Positions 42,371-42,524 of a DNA stretch of 42,524 nt are shown piece by piece. The DNA comes from Anaerolineae bacterium (lineage in GTDB: Bacteria; Chloroflexota; Anaerolineae; Aggregatilineales; Phototrophicaceae). The notes below the pieces were generated by a model that made no database searches, was not told the DNA's origin, and worked only from the letters and a program-made list of their open reading frames with translations. Position numbers and translations under genes: made by a program. Numbering within the stretch: position 1 is the first letter of the stretch; every line of letters starts with the position of its first letter. The stretch covers positions 1 through 42,524 of the forward strand of contig JAJDUC010000002.1 of NCBI GenBank assembly GCA_022826865.1, given 5' to 3'.

Positions 42371-42524
42371 GGTACTGTATCGAAGTCGGTTGAATTTCTT
42401 CAAATACCGACGATTTGGTAGGGGCGACTCGGTGAGTCGCCCAATATCGATCCTGTTCGTACCCATCGGGCGATCCACCGGATCGCCCCTACCAGACTAT
42501 TTCAACCGAAATGGATACACTACC
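42371..42524. mobile_element. MITE-like repeat, family 2
   Basis: The terminal inverted repeats GGTACTGTATCGAAGTCGG (from 42371) and, reversed from 42524, GGTAGTGTATCCATTTCGG extend into TTGAA; 20 of 24 positions match. The core 42417-42493 starts GGTAGGGGCGA and ends TCGCCCCTACC. Its arms hold smaller hairpins (GGCGACTC/GAGTCGCC and GGGCGATCC/GGATCGCCC). These ends differ from family 1, but the GTAGGGGCG core is shared. No gene is inside. The right end coincides with the end of the window. Confidence 0.7.

Overview
The window is GC-rich (high 50s % by eye) and gene-dense. Its gene content best fits an uncultured Chloroflexota bacterium of the Anaerolineae/SAR202 sort. Supporting signs are single-span membrane proteins with Pro/Thr-rich linkers, a paired catalytic plus non-catalytic M16 peptidase, RNase J, a bactofilin, LipA, many TTG/GTG starts and dispersed hairpin repeats that begin GTAGGGGCG. 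The lineage is inferred from style and gene set; no marker was compared. TGA is an ordinary stop here (for example at 3990 and 34723), so the genetic code is standard.

The main discovery lies at 2557-6243. Two genes carry an in-frame TGA exactly where a redox Cys is expected. Each TGA is followed at a suitable distance by a stem-loop that fits a bacterial SECIS. The first is an AhpD/carboxymuconolactone-decarboxylase-like peroxidase with a C-x-x-U motif (3403-3990). The second is a UGSC-family selenoprotein (5728-6243). Between them is a thioredoxin-like domain fused to a large domain of unknown function. Upstream is an unknown protein with a CxxCxxxC cluster. This reads as a selenium-dependent thiol redox cassette.

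Other regions: 1-2491 holds a repeat copy, a CgeB-like glycosyltransferase and an alpha/alpha-toroid protein. 6254-10459 (minus) holds fabF, a TfoX-C protein and two M16 peptidases. 10568-13519 is a single-chain type IIG restriction-modification enzyme, AT-richer than its neighbours and probably acquired. 13516-18427 (minus) holds trmB, an MFS transporter, a PLP aminotransferase and the primary sigma factor with a clear terminator. 18717-24268 holds two membrane proteins, modAB without modC, an arsenate reductase and a TPR protein. 24430-33163 holds icd, rnjA with a long structured leader, two ABC ATPases, a phosphoribosyltransferase, comEA, lipA and a bactofilin.

33208-42264 (minus) is an exopolysaccharide operon. 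In transcription order it encodes a BY-kinase-like ATPase with a damaged P-loop, rmlA, rmlB, rmlD, a GT2, a DPM1/ALG5-like GT2, rnhB, a GT4, a Wzz-like chain-length protein and an SDR. rmlC is absent. It would supply dTDP-sugar precursors, transfer sugars and control chain length at the membrane.

Two families of short inverted-repeat elements (MITE-like) are present: three copies of one (1-203, 25869-26053, 31278-31474) and one of another (42371-42524). Both window ends fall in such repeats, as expected for a metagenome contig broken at repeats. I saw no tRNA, rRNA, CRISPR or transposase gene.
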